In this document: positions 19,735-29,246 of the stretch, piece by piece
How positions within the stretch are numbered: the first letter of the stretch is position 1
Layout: every line of letters begins with the position of its first letter
Assembly (NCBI GenBank): GCA_947497315.1
Contig: CANMFX010000002.1
Span: forward strand, 899,595-963,594
Direction: 5' to 3'
DNA from: an uncultured Sphingomonadaceae bacterium
Lineage (GTDB): Bacteria; Pseudomonadota; Alphaproteobacteria; Sphingomonadales; Sphingomonadaceae
Length of the DNA stretch: 64,000 bases
Notes under the pieces: generated by a model
What the model was told of the DNA's origin: nothing
Database searches by the model: none
What the model saw: the letters and a program-made list of their open reading frames with translations, nothing else
Program-made: the position numbers and the translations under genes

Positions 19735-20171
19735 TTACTGCCATAAACCTCTTCAGCACGCTCGACAAAAGCACTGGTCATCTTGTGCAAGGCTTTGGCA
19801 AACATCTGTCCGGCTAGCTTTTCGAACATCCTGTTTTTGAAAGTGAAGGCGACATAAAAGTCGACATAGCTTCCGCCACCGTCCCGTTCGCGAAAAACCC
19901 ATTCATTGTGGAGCTGTTTCAGCGGCCCATCGAGATAATCCACTTCAATTGTCCGGTCAGTAGCGCTTTTGACCACGCGGGATGTAAATTGCTCGCGCAA
20001 TCCTTTGAAACCGACAATCACATCAGCAACCATTTCGGTATCGCTATCTGAACGTACCCGCGTGCCCACAACCCAAGGCAGAAATTCTTCATAACGCCCA
20101 ACATCCGCCACCAGCGCGTACATCTGTGCGGCGCTGTGAGGGAGTTCGCGGGTCTCCCTATGCGCCGGCAC
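19683..20171 (-). CDS. ratA: RatA / COQ10-type START-domain protein
   Basis: A 162-residue SRPBCC/START-fold protein. Its conserved N-terminal pattern reads [13 protein letters not shown], and [14 protein letters not shown] lies in the C-terminal helix. Homologues are eukaryotic Coq10, which binds ubiquinone, and E. coli RatA, reported to block 70S assembly. The ubiquinone role is the more likely one in an alphaproteobacterium (inference). Its start overlaps the end of lipA by 14 bases, and a lipA-ratA pair is common in this class. Confidence 0.88.
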   Translation of the reverse strand: MPAHRETRELPHSAAQMYALVADVGRYEEFLPWVVGTRVRSDSDTEMVADVIVGFKGLREQFTSRVVKSATDRTIEVDYLDGPLKQLHNEWVFRERDGGGSYVDFYVAFTFKNRMFEKLAGQMFAKALHKMTSAFVERAEEVYGSNYSDVSGNNSSSATSTA

Positions 20172-21096
20172 GGGCTAGCTTTTCCTCACGCGCCTGACGC
20201 ATTTTGGCAAAATCATCACCAGCGTGATAGCTGGAGCGGGTCAGCGGGCTGGAAGCGACCAGCAAGAAGCCCTTGGCCCGAGCAATGGACGCATAGGCGT
20301 CAAAGGCCTGCGGTTTGATAAATTCGTCCACCTTCACGTGCTTGGGTGTCGGCTGCAGATATTGCCCCATGGTCAGAAAATCGATGTCCGCAGAACGCAT
20401 ATCATCCATTACCTGATGCACTTCCAGCCTTTGTTCACTCAACCCCAGCATGATGCCGGATTTGGTGAAGATCGAAGGATCCAGACGCTTGACCTGTTCA
20501 AGCAGCCGCAGCGAGGCATAATAGCGCGCGCCGGGACGGATATTGGGATAAAGCCGGGGCACTGTTTCCAGATTGTGGTTGTAGACATCAGGCCGCGCCG
20601 CGACAATGGCTTCAACGGCAGCATCCGCCTTGTTCCGGAAATCCGGTGTCAAAATCTCTATCGTGGTATCCGGCGTTGTCCGGCGGAGCGCCTCTATGAC
20701 TTTGACAAACTGGCTGGCACCACCATCGGGCAGATCATCGCGATCGACCGACGTAATCACAATATGCTCAAGGCCCAGTTTCGCTGCAGCATCTGCCGTA
20801 TGTTGGGGTTCCAAGGGATCAACCGGCATCGGCATACCAGTCTTCACGTTACAAAACGCACAGGCCCGCGTACACACATCACCCAGGATCATCACTGTCG
20901 CATGCTTCTTCGTCCAACATTCGCCGATATTCGGACAAGCGGCCTCTTCACAAACGGTATTCAGCTTATGCTCTCGCATCAGTTTTCGGGTTTCTTCAAA
21001 ACCCTTACCCATTGGTGCCTTAACGCGAATCCAGTCCGGCTTGCGCTGGCGAATGGGCTTCCCTGATGAAGGCGGTATCTTCGTAATTTCGTTCAT
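20158..21096 (-). CDS. lipA: lipoyl synthase
   Basis: A radical-SAM enzyme of about 312 residues that inserts two sulfurs into octanoyl-protein to make lipoyl cofactor. Both [4Fe-4S] clusters are visible: the auxiliary-cluster set [12 protein letters not shown] (Cx4Cx5C) and the radical-[11 protein letters not shown] (CxxxCxxC). The C-terminal RSSYHAG supplies the serine ligand. I prefer the ATG at 21096; an in-frame ATG at 21138 would add 14 residues. Neither has a strong ribosome site. Confidence 0.96.
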   Translation of the reverse strand: MNEITKIPPSSGKPIRQRKPDWIRVKAPMGKGFEETRKLMREHKLNTVCEEAACPNIGECWTKKHATVMILGDVCTRACAFCNVKTGMPMPVDPLEPQHTADAAAKLGLEHIVITSVDRDDLPDGGASQFVKVIEALRRTTPDTTIEILTPDFRNKADAAVEAIVAARPDVYNHNLETVPRLYPNIRPGARYYASLRLLEQVKRLDPSIFTKSGIMLGLSEQRLEVHQVMDDMRSADIDFLTMGQYLQPTPKHVKVDEFIKPQAFDAYASIARAKGFLLVASSPLTRSSYHAGDDFAKMRQAREEKLARAGA

Positions 21097-21182
21097 TTCT
21101 ATCAGATAGCGATGACGGACGCGCTTGCCAACAGCCATAAGACTGCTAATCGGTTAACAACTCAATTTGATAGTGAGCTGCA

Positions 21183-22157
21183 ATGATTATCGAAACGCTG
21201 ACCTCCCCGGTTATCCTGTTCTTCATTCTCGGCTTTTTTGCAGCTTTCATCCGATCCGACCTTTCCATTCCCGAAGCCTTCGCCAAAGCCATGTCCATTT
21301 ATCTCATGGCGGCCATTGGTCTGAAAGGCGGGGTCGAGGTGGCTTCTACCGGCTTCTCTGTTGACCTTGCCGCAGCTGCTGTTTCCGGCGTTCTGCTTGG
21401 TTTCACGCTTCCTGTCCTTGCTTTTATTTTGCTCCGGTCTTTCGCGAAACTCGGAGCGATTGATGCTGGCGCCGTCGCTGCCCACTATGGGTCGGTTAGC
21501 GTGGTGACCTTTGTGACCGCAGTAGAGCTGCTCACCGCCACCGGTTTGCGGCCGGATGGCTTCATGGTCGGTGTCATGGCCCTGATGGAAATCCCGGCGA
21601 TCATTACCGGTCTGCTGTTGGCCCGGGCCTATTCGAAAAGGCTACAAGACACTGACAACCCAGCCAATGATACCAGCTCGAACCTGATGCATGAAGTTTT
21701 GACCAACGGATCAGTTATCTTGCTGCTCGGTGCTTTTGTAATCGGTTTTGTCGCCGGTGCAGAAGGATTTGCACCGATTGAGCCATTATTTGCTGTTGGC
21801 TTTAAAGGAGTTCTCTGCCTTTTCCTCCTGGACATGGGATTGATAGCTGCCCGCAGACTGCTGGAAACACGCAAAATTACGATACCTCTGGCGACTTTGG
21901 GAATATTGCTGCCGATCATTAACGGAACGATCGGAACGATCATCGGAACCCTGGTTGGTCTTGACCCGGGATCAGCCGCCATATTGGGCGTATTGTGCGC
22001 CAGCGCATCCTATATCGCGGTGCCAGCGGCCATGCGCCTTGCCCTACCTCAAGCCGATCCGGGCATTTATCTGGCCATGTCTCTTGGTATAACCTTCCCA
22101 TTCAACATCCTGTTCGGTATCTCTCTATTTGCCGCAATCGCAAAATTTCTGGGGTAA
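21183..22157 (+). CDS. SbtA-type sodium-dependent bicarbonate transporter
   Basis: A 324-residue membrane protein with about ten hydrophobic segments in two inverted halves, the SbtA fold. AAHYGSVSVVTFVTA (near residue 100) matches the substrate-site region of SbtA, and the cytoplasmic linker falls around residues 150-170. SbtA imports HCO3- with Na+ in cyanobacteria and many heterotrophs. A PII-like gene starts three bases after its stop and a beta-carbonic anhydrase follows, which supports a bicarbonate role. Confidence 0.9.
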   Translation: MIIETLTSPVILFFILGFFAAFIRSDLSIPEAFAKAMSIYLMAAIGLKGGVEVASTGFSVDLAAAAVSGVLLGFTLPVLAFILLRSFAKLGAIDAGAVAAHYGSVSVVTFVTAVELLTATGLRPDGFMVGVMALMEIPAIITGLLLARAYSKRLQDTDNPANDTSSNLMHEVLTNGSVILLLGAFVIGFVAGAEGFAPIEPLFAVGFKGVLCLFLLDMGLIAARRLLETRKITIPLATLGILLPIINGTIGTIIGTLVGLDPGSAAILGVLCASASYIAVPAAMRLALPQADPGIYLAMSLGITFPFNILFGISLFAAIAKFLG

Positions 22158-22160
22158 GAC

Positions 22161-22472
22161 ATGGTCGCTACAGTGCAACGCAAACGGATAGAGATATTGG
22201 TGGATAATCCACTGATTCCGAAAATCATCAACTATGTGAAACAGGTTGATATTTCGGGCTGGAGCGTGATCAAAATCGCATCTGGCGGCGGCCGGGATGG
22301 TCGCTGGCAACAGGACGAGGTGAGCGGGGCGGCTGCGAAATCTCTCATACTTATGATATCGAACCAAGAAAAAGCTGCACAGTTGACGGATGCGCTGGCG
22401 CCGCTACTGGATAGTCACAGTTTATTATTGACCATCGCAAATGTGGAGGTGGTCCGGGGGGATCGTTTCTAA
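22161..22472 (+). CDS. SbtB-like PII family regulator
   Basis: A 103-residue ferredoxin-fold protein resembling SbtB, the PII-like regulator that binds SbtA and responds to adenine nucleotides. Visible features are the N-terminal RIEILVDNP strand, a glycine-rich T-loop start (GGGRDGRWQ) and the terminal strand ending VEVVRGDRF. The redox CxxxxC tail of some cyanobacterial SbtB proteins is absent. It is placed directly between transporter and carbonic anhydrase and overlaps the latter by one base (TAATG). Confidence 0.85.
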   Translation: MVATVQRKRIEILVDNPLIPKIINYVKQVDISGWSVIKIASGGGRDGRWQQDEVSGAAAKSLILMISNQEKAAQLTDALAPLLDSHSLLLTIANVEVVRGDRF

Positions 22473-23098
22473 TGCCAGAATTTCGTGCTTTACTGGAAGG
22501 ATATAAACGCTTTCGCGAAGGTGCCTATCCAAAGCAGCGCGCCCGCTATGACGCCCTTTCCAAAGAGGGGCAGGCCCCACCTATCATGGTCATTTCCTGC
22601 TGCGATAGCAGGGTCGATCCGGCAACAATTTTTGATACCGGACCGGGTCAGATGTTCGCGCTGCGCAATGTCGCCAATCTGGTTCCGCCCTATGATGACA
22701 GCGGCGGAATGCACGGGGCATCTGCGGCGATAGAATTTGGCGTTACCGGACTGAACGTGAAGCATATAGTGGTGCTTGGCCACGGCCAATGCGGGGGTAT
22801 TAGTGCCGCGCTGAAGGGCCGTGAATTGGGCGAACATGGTCACACGTTTGTTGATGAGTGGATGTCAATTATCACTGATGCTCGTGACGAAGTCATAACC
22901 GCTGACCCACCTGATCCACAAAGGGAGCTGGAACTAGAAGCCATTAAGATCAGCCTGAAAAACCTGCGCAGCTTTCCATTCATCGCTGAACGCGAACAGC
23001 GGGGAGAATTAAAGCTGCACGGCGCATGGTATGCTATCGGAGAGGCAACACTCTTTAATCTCGATGAGGCTAGCGGTCTGTTTGAAGCGGTAGAGTAA
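22472..23098 (+). CDS. beta-carbonic anhydrase
   Basis: A 208-residue beta-class carbonic anhydrase. Zinc ligands are visible as Cys in ISCCDSRVDP (which also carries the catalytic Asp-Arg pair) and His...Cys in LGHGQCGG. RNVANLVPPY is the usual substrate-pocket segment. It interconverts CO2 and bicarbonate in the cytoplasm. The gene is coupled to the PII-like gene, so transport, regulation and hydration chemistry share one operon. Confidence 0.95.
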   Translation: MPEFRALLEGYKRFREGAYPKQRARYDALSKEGQAPPIMVISCCDSRVDPATIFDTGPGQMFALRNVANLVPPYDDSGGMHGASAAIEFGVTGLNVKHIVVLGHGQCGGISAALKGRELGEHGHTFVDEWMSIITDARDEVITADPPDPQRELELEAIKISLKNLRSFPFIAEREQRGELKLHGAWYAIGEATLFNLDEASGLFEAVE

Positions 23099-23106
23099 CT
23101 GGCCAA

Positions 23107-23721
23107 ATGAACCAGCCTTTTCTGGACGATATAGCGCTCTCTCTGGAAGAAGCTTGGCGATTGTTGGTCGACGGATCACGCAATCGCAAATCACCTTTGC
23201 ATACTCCTGCTGTTGCGACGGTCAGGGACAACGGTCGACCAAGCCAGCGAATCATGGTGTTGCGGGAAGCGGTTCGTGAAGATCGCATACTGCGATTCAA
23301 CACCGACTATCGCGCCTCCAAGGTCGCTGATATTGGCAACAAAGGCATGATTTCCATCCTCGGCTATCACCCTGAAGCAAAAGTACAATTGCGCCTGTCC
23401 GGCGAAGGACACATCGAGCAAGACAGTCCCGCCTACGAAGCGGCCTGGAATGACGCGACACTCTATGGCAAACGCTGTTATCTTGCGGATCCTGCGCCGG
23501 GCAGCGCAGTAAACTTGCCAACGTCAGGCCTTGATCCAGACATTGAAGGCCGAAAACCCGAAGGCTTTGAAGTAGCCCCTGCCCGTGAAAATTTCGCGAT
23601 TTTGCTGGTAGAAATTGACCGCATAGAGTGGCTCTATCTGGCCCATACCGGTCACCGGCGCGCGATGTTCGACTGGGATTCTGAAAATAATAGCTGGGAC
23701 GGTCATTGGCTTGTCCCTTGA
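23107..23721 (+). CDS. pyridoxamine 5'-phosphate oxidase-family flavoprotein
   Basis: A 204-residue split-barrel FMN-binding protein. The N-terminal half carries RPSQRIMVLRE and FNTDYRASKV, and the C-terminal WLYLAHTGHRRAMFDW matches the Alr4036/PNPOx-like branch rather than canonical PdxH. The exact reaction is unknown; members bind FMN and reduce small substrates. It begins eight bases after the carbonic anhydrase stop and may be read through from that operon. Confidence 0.83.
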   Translation: MNQPFLDDIALSLEEAWRLLVDGSRNRKSPLHTPAVATVRDNGRPSQRIMVLREAVREDRILRFNTDYRASKVADIGNKGMISILGYHPEAKVQLRLSGEGHIEQDSPAYEAAWNDATLYGKRCYLADPAPGSAVNLPTSGLDPDIEGRKPEGFEVAPARENFAILLVEIDRIEWLYLAHTGHRRAMFDWDSENNSWDGHWLVP

Positions 23722-23778
23722 TGGCTTCAAAGGCTTTTTTCCTTGAAGGCGCGTCCTGCCGAGTTCATCAAGCTGGCC

Positions 23779-24474
23779 ATGACAAAATCACATAATGACA
23801 ATATCGCCCTGCTAATCGACGCCGACAATGCCAGCCACGCCGGTATTGATCCGATACTGACCGCACTGGCCGAACTCGGTACCGTCAATATCCGCCGCGC
23901 CTATGGCAATTGGCGCAAACAGTCGCTCAAAGGCTGGGTCGATATCCTGCACAAATATGGCATCGAACCGCAGCAGCAATTTGACATGACCAAGGGCAAG
24001 AACGCGACCGACATGAAAATGACGATCGACGCGATGGACCTTTTGTTCCGCGGCAAAATCGGCGGATTCGGTATTATGAGCAGCGATAGCGACTTCATGC
24101 CGCTGGCCATGCGCATCCGCCAGGAAGGCATTGATGTCTATGGCTTTGGCAGCAGCAAGACGCCCGAAGCGTTCAAGCAGGCTTGCAGCCGGTTCATTGA
24201 TGTTGATGCCCTGATCAAGGCGGACAAGGCCGATGAACATGTCACCGCTGATGATGACCTGCTCAAGCTGCTGATCGACGCCTATCAGGCCAGCAAACGT
24301 GATGCAGAAGGCTATGCGAGTTTGAGCGAAGTCGGCAAGATAGCCGGAAACCGCTCCAGCTTTGACGTGCGCAATTACGGCTTTTCACGCCTGTCCGATA
24401 TGTTCGAAGAGGTCCCGAACTTTCAGACCAAACGGGATGATAATGGGCAGTTATTTGTGAAGCGATTGCGATAA
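23779..24474 (+). CDS. NYN-domain ribonuclease-like protein with LOTUS/OST-HTH domain
   Basis: A 231-residue protein. Residues about 8-150 form a NYN (LabA/DUF88) PIN-like nuclease fold, with acidic residues in LLIDADN, NATDMKMTIDAMD and MSSDSDFMPL positioned as metal ligands. Residues about 165-230 form an OST-HTH/LOTUS domain that in other proteins binds RNA. The combination suggests RNA cleavage or RNA-guided regulation (inference). I chose the ATG at 23779; a TTG-start frame opens at 23743. Confidence 0.88.
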   Translation: MTKSHNDNIALLIDADNASHAGIDPILTALAELGTVNIRRAYGNWRKQSLKGWVDILHKYGIEPQQQFDMTKGKNATDMKMTIDAMDLLFRGKIGGFGIMSSDSDFMPLAMRIRQEGIDVYGFGSSKTPEAFKQACSRFIDVDALIKADKADEHVTADDDLLKLLIDAYQASKRDAEGYASLSEVGKIAGNRSSFDVRNYGFSRLSDMFEEVPNFQTKRDDNGQLFVKRLR

Positions 24475-24562
24475 ACCCTAGTCGCAGCTTTGGGCGCAAA
24501 AGCGGACATTGGACAATACAGGCTAAACCCAATCAAAATCCCGCTCCGATTGACACTGTACT

Positions 24563-25735
24563 ATGGTAACGATACACCTCTGTCAGAGGAGAACGACGAT
24601 ATCCTATTTCAAATTCCTACTGATTACTGCTGCCACGACCACCTTTGTCGGAACAGGGTCGCTTGTTGCTCAGGAAGCCGTTTCCGAATTTCGTCAACAT
24701 CCCTTCCTTGAATTTGACATCGAAGGGAATCGAACAGCAGATGTTTCATTAGCCGATGTCGATAGCGACGGTGATCTGGATGCGATTGTTGCAAACGGAC
24801 GTCACTGGGCCCAGCAAGATTTTGTTTATCTAAATATTGGAAATGGCAAACTGCTTGAAGCTTTGCCCTTAGGACGTCAAAAATCAGCCAGCTACACTGT
24901 ACAAACAGGCGATTTGGATGGTGACGGCGATCTGGATGCAGTGGTAACAAGAGACATGCTCCCAACGCTATCCTTCGCCAATGATGGATATGGTCGTTAC
25001 AGCTTGGTAGGCGAAGTGCCACAAAGTGCTGGACCTGCTCGATCTGCAGCCCTTATCGATGCAGATGGCGACGGTGGCTTGGATCTGGCGGTGGTAACTC
25101 GTCGAGCACCCGACCGGCTCTATAGGGGTGATGGAAAAGGCGGTTTTTACGAAGGAACTGACCTGCCCGACAAAGGGTATGGATCGACAGGTATTGCTAG
25201 TGGGGACCTAGACTCTGATGGAGACGTTGATTTGGTCATCGCTCGCCGCGATGGTGCTGCGAGTGTGATAATGCAGAATGACGGCAAAGGCACTTTTCAT
25301 TCGATCCCGCTAACCGGCAGCGAAGGAGATCACCGTAAAGCGGCGCTCGCTGATATGAATGGCGATGGCAAGCTCGATATTGTTCTGGTCTCCACTGACA
25401 AGCTGCACTTAATTTATCAACAAGATAGCAATAGCACATTTCAAAAACCACGTTCGTTCGGACAAAAAGATGAGGGTGTTCAAGCACTTGCCGCAGGCGA
25501 CATTGACCAAGATGGCGACAACGATTTGGTGGCAGGCGCAGATGGCCCAAACATACTTTACGTTAATGACGGTACTGGGCAATTCGCGCGGCAAATCATA
25601 CCCAGCAAAGCCGACACATATGGTGTTGCGTTGGGTGATATGAACGGAGATGGCCTTCTGGATATAGTGTTTGCCAATTCCGGAGCTGCAAACGAAGTAG
25701 TGCTCTCGCGAAAACCATCGCAATCTAAACCTTAG
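24563..25735 (+). CDS. exported FG-GAP/VCBS repeat protein
   Basis: A 390-residue protein: a hydrophobic signal segment, then seven FG-GAP/VCBS repeats of about 45-50 residues, each with a DxDxDGxxD calcium-binding loop. A seven-bladed beta-propeller on the outside of the membrane is the likely structure; ligand unknown. The assigned ATG (24563) has no ribosome site, while a strong AGAGGAG lies downstream, seven bases before an in-frame ATA at 24599. It is convergent with ettA across a 62-bp gap. Confidence 0.84.
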   Translation: MVTIHLCQRRTTISYFKFLLITAATTTFVGTGSLVAQEAVSEFRQHPFLEFDIEGNRTADVSLADVDSDGDLDAIVANGRHWAQQDFVYLNIGNGKLLEALPLGRQKSASYTVQTGDLDGDGDLDAVVTRDMLPTLSFANDGYGRYSLVGEVPQSAGPARSAALIDADGDGGLDLAVVTRRAPDRLYRGDGKGGFYEGTDLPDKGYGSTGIASGDLDSDGDVDLVIARRDGAASVIMQNDGKGTFHSIPLTGSEGDHRKAALADMNGDGKLDIVLVSTDKLHLIYQQDSNSTFQKPRSFGQKDEGVQALAAGDIDQDGDNDLVAGADGPNILYVNDGTGQFARQIIPSKADTYGVALGDMNGDGLLDIVFANSGAANEVVLSRKPSQSKP

Positions 25736-25748
25736 GGGCTGATCCTAA

Positions 25749-25774
25749 TGTCCGCTTTCCGAATTTGGCGGACA
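25749..25774. terminator. possible bidirectional hairpin between convergent genes
   Basis: A 7-bp inverted repeat (TGTCCGC / GCGGACA) with a 12-base loop lies in the short gap between the FG-GAP gene and ettA. There is no strong U tract on either strand, so the terminator call is tentative. Confidence 0.4.
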
Positions 25775-25797
25775 AAACCAACCAATGTCGGCAACCA

Positions 25798-27477
25798 TCA
25801 CCGCGTCAATTTCTTGTAAGCCACCCGTGTCGGCCGATCCGCTGCATCGCCCAGACGGCGGCGTTTGTCTTCCTCATAGCTTTCAAAATTGCCTTCAAAC
25901 CATTCGACATGGCTGTCTCCTTCAAAAGCGAGAATATGGGTCGCCAAACGGTCCAGGAAGAAGCGGTCATGCGAGATGACCACGGCGCAGCCGGCATAGC
26001 TTTCCAGCGCGTCTTCAAGTGCACGTAGCGTTTCGACATCAAGATCGTTGGTCGGTTCATCGAGCAATAGCACGTTGCCGCCTTCCTTGAGCATCTTGGC
26101 AAGATGCACGCGATTGCGTTCACCGCCGGAAAGCTGACCGACTTTCTTTTGCTGATCAGTGCCTTTGAAATTAAACGCACCGACATAGGCGCGTGTCTGC
26201 ACTTCATTCTTACCGAACTGGAAATAATCCAGCCCGTCAGAGACTTCTTCCCAGATATTCTTGCTCGCGTCGAGATGATCGCGGCTTTGGTCAACATAGC
26301 CAAGCTTGACCGTATCTCCCAGTTCGATGGTACCGCCATCGGGTTCTTCCTGTCCGGTAATCATTTTGAAAAGTGTGGTTTTACCCGCACCGTTGGGTCC
26401 GATAATACCGACAATACCACCTGGTGGCAGTGTAAAGCTCAAATCTTCAAACAGCAGCTTGTCGCCAAAGGCTTTGCTCAGATTTTTCGCCTCAATCACT
26501 TTGCTGCCCAAACGCTCCGGCGTCTGGATGAGTATCTGCGCCTTGCCAATTGTGCGATTTTCCTGTGCTTCGACCAGATCATCAAAAGCCTTGATACGCG
26601 CCTTGGACTTTGTCTGACGCGCCTTGGGAGACTGTCGCATCCATTGCAGCTCATGCTCAATGGCCTTCTGACGACTTTTATCTTCGCGCTCTTCCTGAGC
26701 CATACGCTTGGCTTTCGCGTCGAGCCAGTTGGAATAATTCCCTTCAAACGGGATGCCTTTACCGCGATCAATTTCGAGGACCCAACCCACGACATTGTCC
26801 AGGAAATAGCGGTCATGGGTGACCAGGATAACATTGCCGGCATAATCGATAAGATGCTTTTCAAGCCATGCGACACTTTCTGCATCGAGATGGTTCGTGG
26901 GCTCATCGAGCATCAATATGTCGGGTTTGTCGAGTAGCAGCCGACATAGAGCCACACGGCGCTTTTCACCGCCCGACAGGTCGGTCACAGGACTGTCACC
27001 GGGCGGGCAACGCAAGGCCTCCATCGCTATTTCCAGCTGGTTGTCGAGCGTCCAGCCATCCACAGCATCAATTTTTTCCTGCAGCGTGCCCATTTCCTCC
27101 ATCAACGCATCAAAATCAGCGTCTTCCGGCGGGTCACCCATGATGGTTGAAATTTCGTTGAAGCGATCCACGAGATCGGCCACGGGACGGACGCCGTCCA
27201 TAACATTTTCCTTGACGGTCTTGCTGTCGTCCAGCTCAGGTTCCTGCGCGAGATAGCCGACACGAATCCCCTCCCCTGCCCAGGCTTCCCCCTGAAATTC
27301 GGTATCCTGTCCCGCCATGATTTTCATCAGGGTCGATTTACCAGCGCCGTTCTTACCAATGATGGCGATTTTGGTGCCAGGCAAAAACTGTAAGTGGATG
27401 TTATCCAGCACTGGCTTTGCAGCACCGGGGAAGGTCTTGGTCAGACCTTTCATGACATAGCTATATTGGACGGCCAT
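25798..27477 (-). CDS. ettA: energy-dependent translational throttle protein EttA (ABC-F)
   Basis: A 559-residue ABC-F ATPase with two nucleotide-binding domains and no membrane segments. Domain 1 has Walker A GKNGAGKST, signature LSGGEKRRV and LDEPTNHLD. Domain 2 has GPNGAGKTT, LSGGERNRV and LDEPTNDLD. The linker contains the P-site tRNA interaction region rich in K/R. EttA binds the ribosomal E site and gates early elongation according to ATP/ADP. The start is the ATG at 27477; the frame upstream to 27519 is not conserved in character. Confidence 0.96.
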   Translation of the reverse strand: MAVQYSYVMKGLTKTFPGAAKPVLDNIHLQFLPGTKIAIIGKNGAGKSTLMKIMAGQDTEFQGEAWAGEGIRVGYLAQEPELDDSKTVKENVMDGVRPVADLVDRFNEISTIMGDPPEDADFDALMEEMGTLQEKIDAVDGWTLDNQLEIAMEALRCPPGDSPVTDLSGGEKRRVALCRLLLDKPDILMLDEPTNHLDAESVAWLEKHLIDYAGNVILVTHDRYFLDNVVGWVLEIDRGKGIPFEGNYSNWLDAKAKRMAQEEREDKSRQKAIEHELQWMRQSPKARQTKSKARIKAFDDLVEAQENRTIGKAQILIQTPERLGSKVIEAKNLSKAFGDKLLFEDLSFTLPPGGIVGIIGPNGAGKTTLFKMITGQEEPDGGTIELGDTVKLGYVDQSRDHLDASKNIWEEVSDGLDYFQFGKNEVQTRAYVGAFNFKGTDQQKKVGQLSGGERNRVHLAKMLKEGGNVLLLDEPTNDLDVETLRALEDALESYAGCAVVISHDRFFLDRLATHILAFEGDSHVEWFEGNFESYEEDKRRRLGDAADRPTRVAYKKLTR

Positions 27478-27591
27478 CTGGCGGTATCCTTCGATTTCAA
27501 TGAGGTTAGATTTGCGCACCGCCTAGCGAAATGAACGCCAACTCGCAAGAGAGCATTGGCAAACGGCAAAAGGCAAGTTAGGCAGTGGGTC

Positions 27592-28980
27592 ATGATAAAA
27601 ACCTCCTCATTGTTCACCCCTCTTGGAACCGCGGCAACGGCGCTCCTCTTTTCTACTGCAGCTTTGGCGGATTCGCATGATCCGGCGGACATTCAGGGCA
27701 AGGCGCTGAAGGATAGCCTTGCCTATGAAATAACCGAAGGATTAACCACCGAAGTGGGCCCGCGTCAGGCCGGAACCGAGGCAGAAGCGCGGGCACGCGA
27801 CTGGTCGGTGAAAAAACTGAAAGCGCTGGGCTTTCAAAATGTCCGCAACGAACCGTTCATGATGCCGACCTGGGTACGCGGCGCGGAAACCGCAGAAGTG
27901 ACAGCCCCCTACCCTCAAAAATTTCACGTCACCGCACTGGGAAATAGCGCGAGCACGGGCGAGAATGGCATCGAAGCCGAAGTGGCTTATTTTGACTCCC
28001 TCGCCGCGATGCAGGCCGTGCCGGATGGCAGCCTTGCCGGTAAAATTGCTTTTGTGACGCATGATATGCATCGCACACAGGATGGTTCCAGCTATGGCAC
28101 CTATGGGCCAGTGCGCTGGATCGGTCCCAGTATCGCCTCGCAAAAAGGCGCTTTGGCCTATGTAATAAAATCCATCGGCACCGATTATCATCGCAATCCG
28201 CACACGGGTAATATGAATTTTCGGGAAGGTGTGAAGCCTATACCCGCAGGCGCGCTATCGCTGCCGGATGCCGATAATCTGGAGCGGATGATCAAACTCG
28301 GCAAGCCTGTTACCATGAAACTCCTGATGACACCGCAAAATATCGGACAGCAGGAATCCGGCAATGTCATCGCGGAAGTGCCAGGCCGCGATCCTTCCAA
28401 GGGCATGATTCTGGTAGCATGTCACCTCGACAGCTGGGATCTTTCGACCGGCGCTTTTGACGATGCCGCCGGCTGCGGTATCGTGACCGCTGCCGCCAAG
28501 CATATTATGGATCACGGTAAACCGCTGCGCACGATCCGAATCTTGTGGGCCGGAGCGGAAGAGGTCGGCCTTTGGGGTGGAAAAGCCTATGCCAAAGCCC
28601 ACACCGGCAGCAAACATGCTATCGCAATGGAGTCAGATTTCGGCGCTGACAATATATGGCGCGTAGAGTTCAATCTCCCGGACGCCGCAGAAGAGTTGGA
28701 AAAGAAAATCGCGCAAGCGCTCCTGCCACTAGGTATTGGTGCACTCGGCCCTCCGGCCACTGGCGGTGCGGACATACGTGACATAATCGCCAACAACAAT
28801 CTCGCGGTGATTGATCTTCAGCAAAATGGTACACGCTATTTCGATCTGCACCACACGCCTGATGATACGCTGGACAAGATTGACCCCGAACAACTGCGTC
28901 AAAATGTTGCAGCCTGGAGCACCGTGCTGTCAATCATCGCCAATAGCGATGTCGATTTCACCATGCCGCCCAAAGAATAA
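27592..28980 (+). CDS. M28-family zinc metallopeptidase, exported
   Basis: A 462-residue protein with a Sec signal peptide cut after LADA/ALA near residue 24, a PA-like insert domain (residues about 120-230) and a C-terminal M28 aminopeptidase domain. Zinc ligands are visible: His and Asp in CHLDSWD, Asp in GAFDDAAG, the EE pair in WAGAEEVG, Asp in ESDFGAD and His in HHTPDDT. It is probably a periplasmic aminopeptidase or carboxypeptidase (plasma glutamate carboxypeptidase-like). I use the ATG at 27592. The downstream lipoprotein gene overlaps by one base. Confidence 0.92.
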   Translation: MIKTSSLFTPLGTAATALLFSTAALADSHDPADIQGKALKDSLAYEITEGLTTEVGPRQAGTEAEARARDWSVKKLKALGFQNVRNEPFMMPTWVRGAETAEVTAPYPQKFHVTALGNSASTGENGIEAEVAYFDSLAAMQAVPDGSLAGKIAFVTHDMHRTQDGSSYGTYGPVRWIGPSIASQKGALAYVIKSIGTDYHRNPHTGNMNFREGVKPIPAGALSLPDADNLERMIKLGKPVTMKLLMTPQNIGQQESGNVIAEVPGRDPSKGMILVACHLDSWDLSTGAFDDAAGCGIVTAAAKHIMDHGKPLRTIRILWAGAEEVGLWGGKAYAKAHTGSKHAIAMESDFGADNIWRVEFNLPDAAEELEKKIAQALLPLGIGALGPPATGGADIRDIIANNNLAVIDLQQNGTRYFDLHHTPDDTLDKIDPEQLRQNVAAWSTVLSIIANSDVDFTMPPKE

Positions 28981-29234
28981 TGATGCGCAGACTGCCGCTC
29001 CTGGTTGCGATTTCCATCCTAACGGCTTGTTCAGAAGCGCCGCTTGAGGATCAGAGCGAAGAGGCCGCTGCGGAAATCGAAAAGCAGATCCAAGGCGACG
29101 CCAAATCGCTGGAAGAAGCGGCGGATGAAGCCGTCAGAGTCCTGGAATCGGAAATTGAGGAAGAATTGACAGCGGACGGATTTGCTCGTCCCGTTCCAAC
29201 ATCACCGCGGGTTTCCGACGATCAAGAACAGTAA
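28980..29234 (+). CDS. small lipoprotein
   Basis: An 84-residue protein with a lipoprotein signal peptide: MMRR start, hydrophobic core, lipobox ending LTAC near residue 18. The mature part is acidic and helical with many Glu residues, perhaps a coiled coil. The start overlaps the M28 peptidase stop by one base, so the two are co-expressed. Function is unknown. Confidence 0.72.
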   Translation: MMRRLPLLVAISILTACSEAPLEDQSEEAAAEIEKQIQGDAKSLEEAADEAVRVLESEIEEELTADGFARPVPTSPRVSDDQEQ

Positions 29235-29246
29235 CGGAGCATCTCT

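Noticed and set aside
23743..23778. TTG start for the NYN protein
   Set aside because: The extra 12 residues do not look like the domain start; the ATG at 23779 begins just before the NYN strand.
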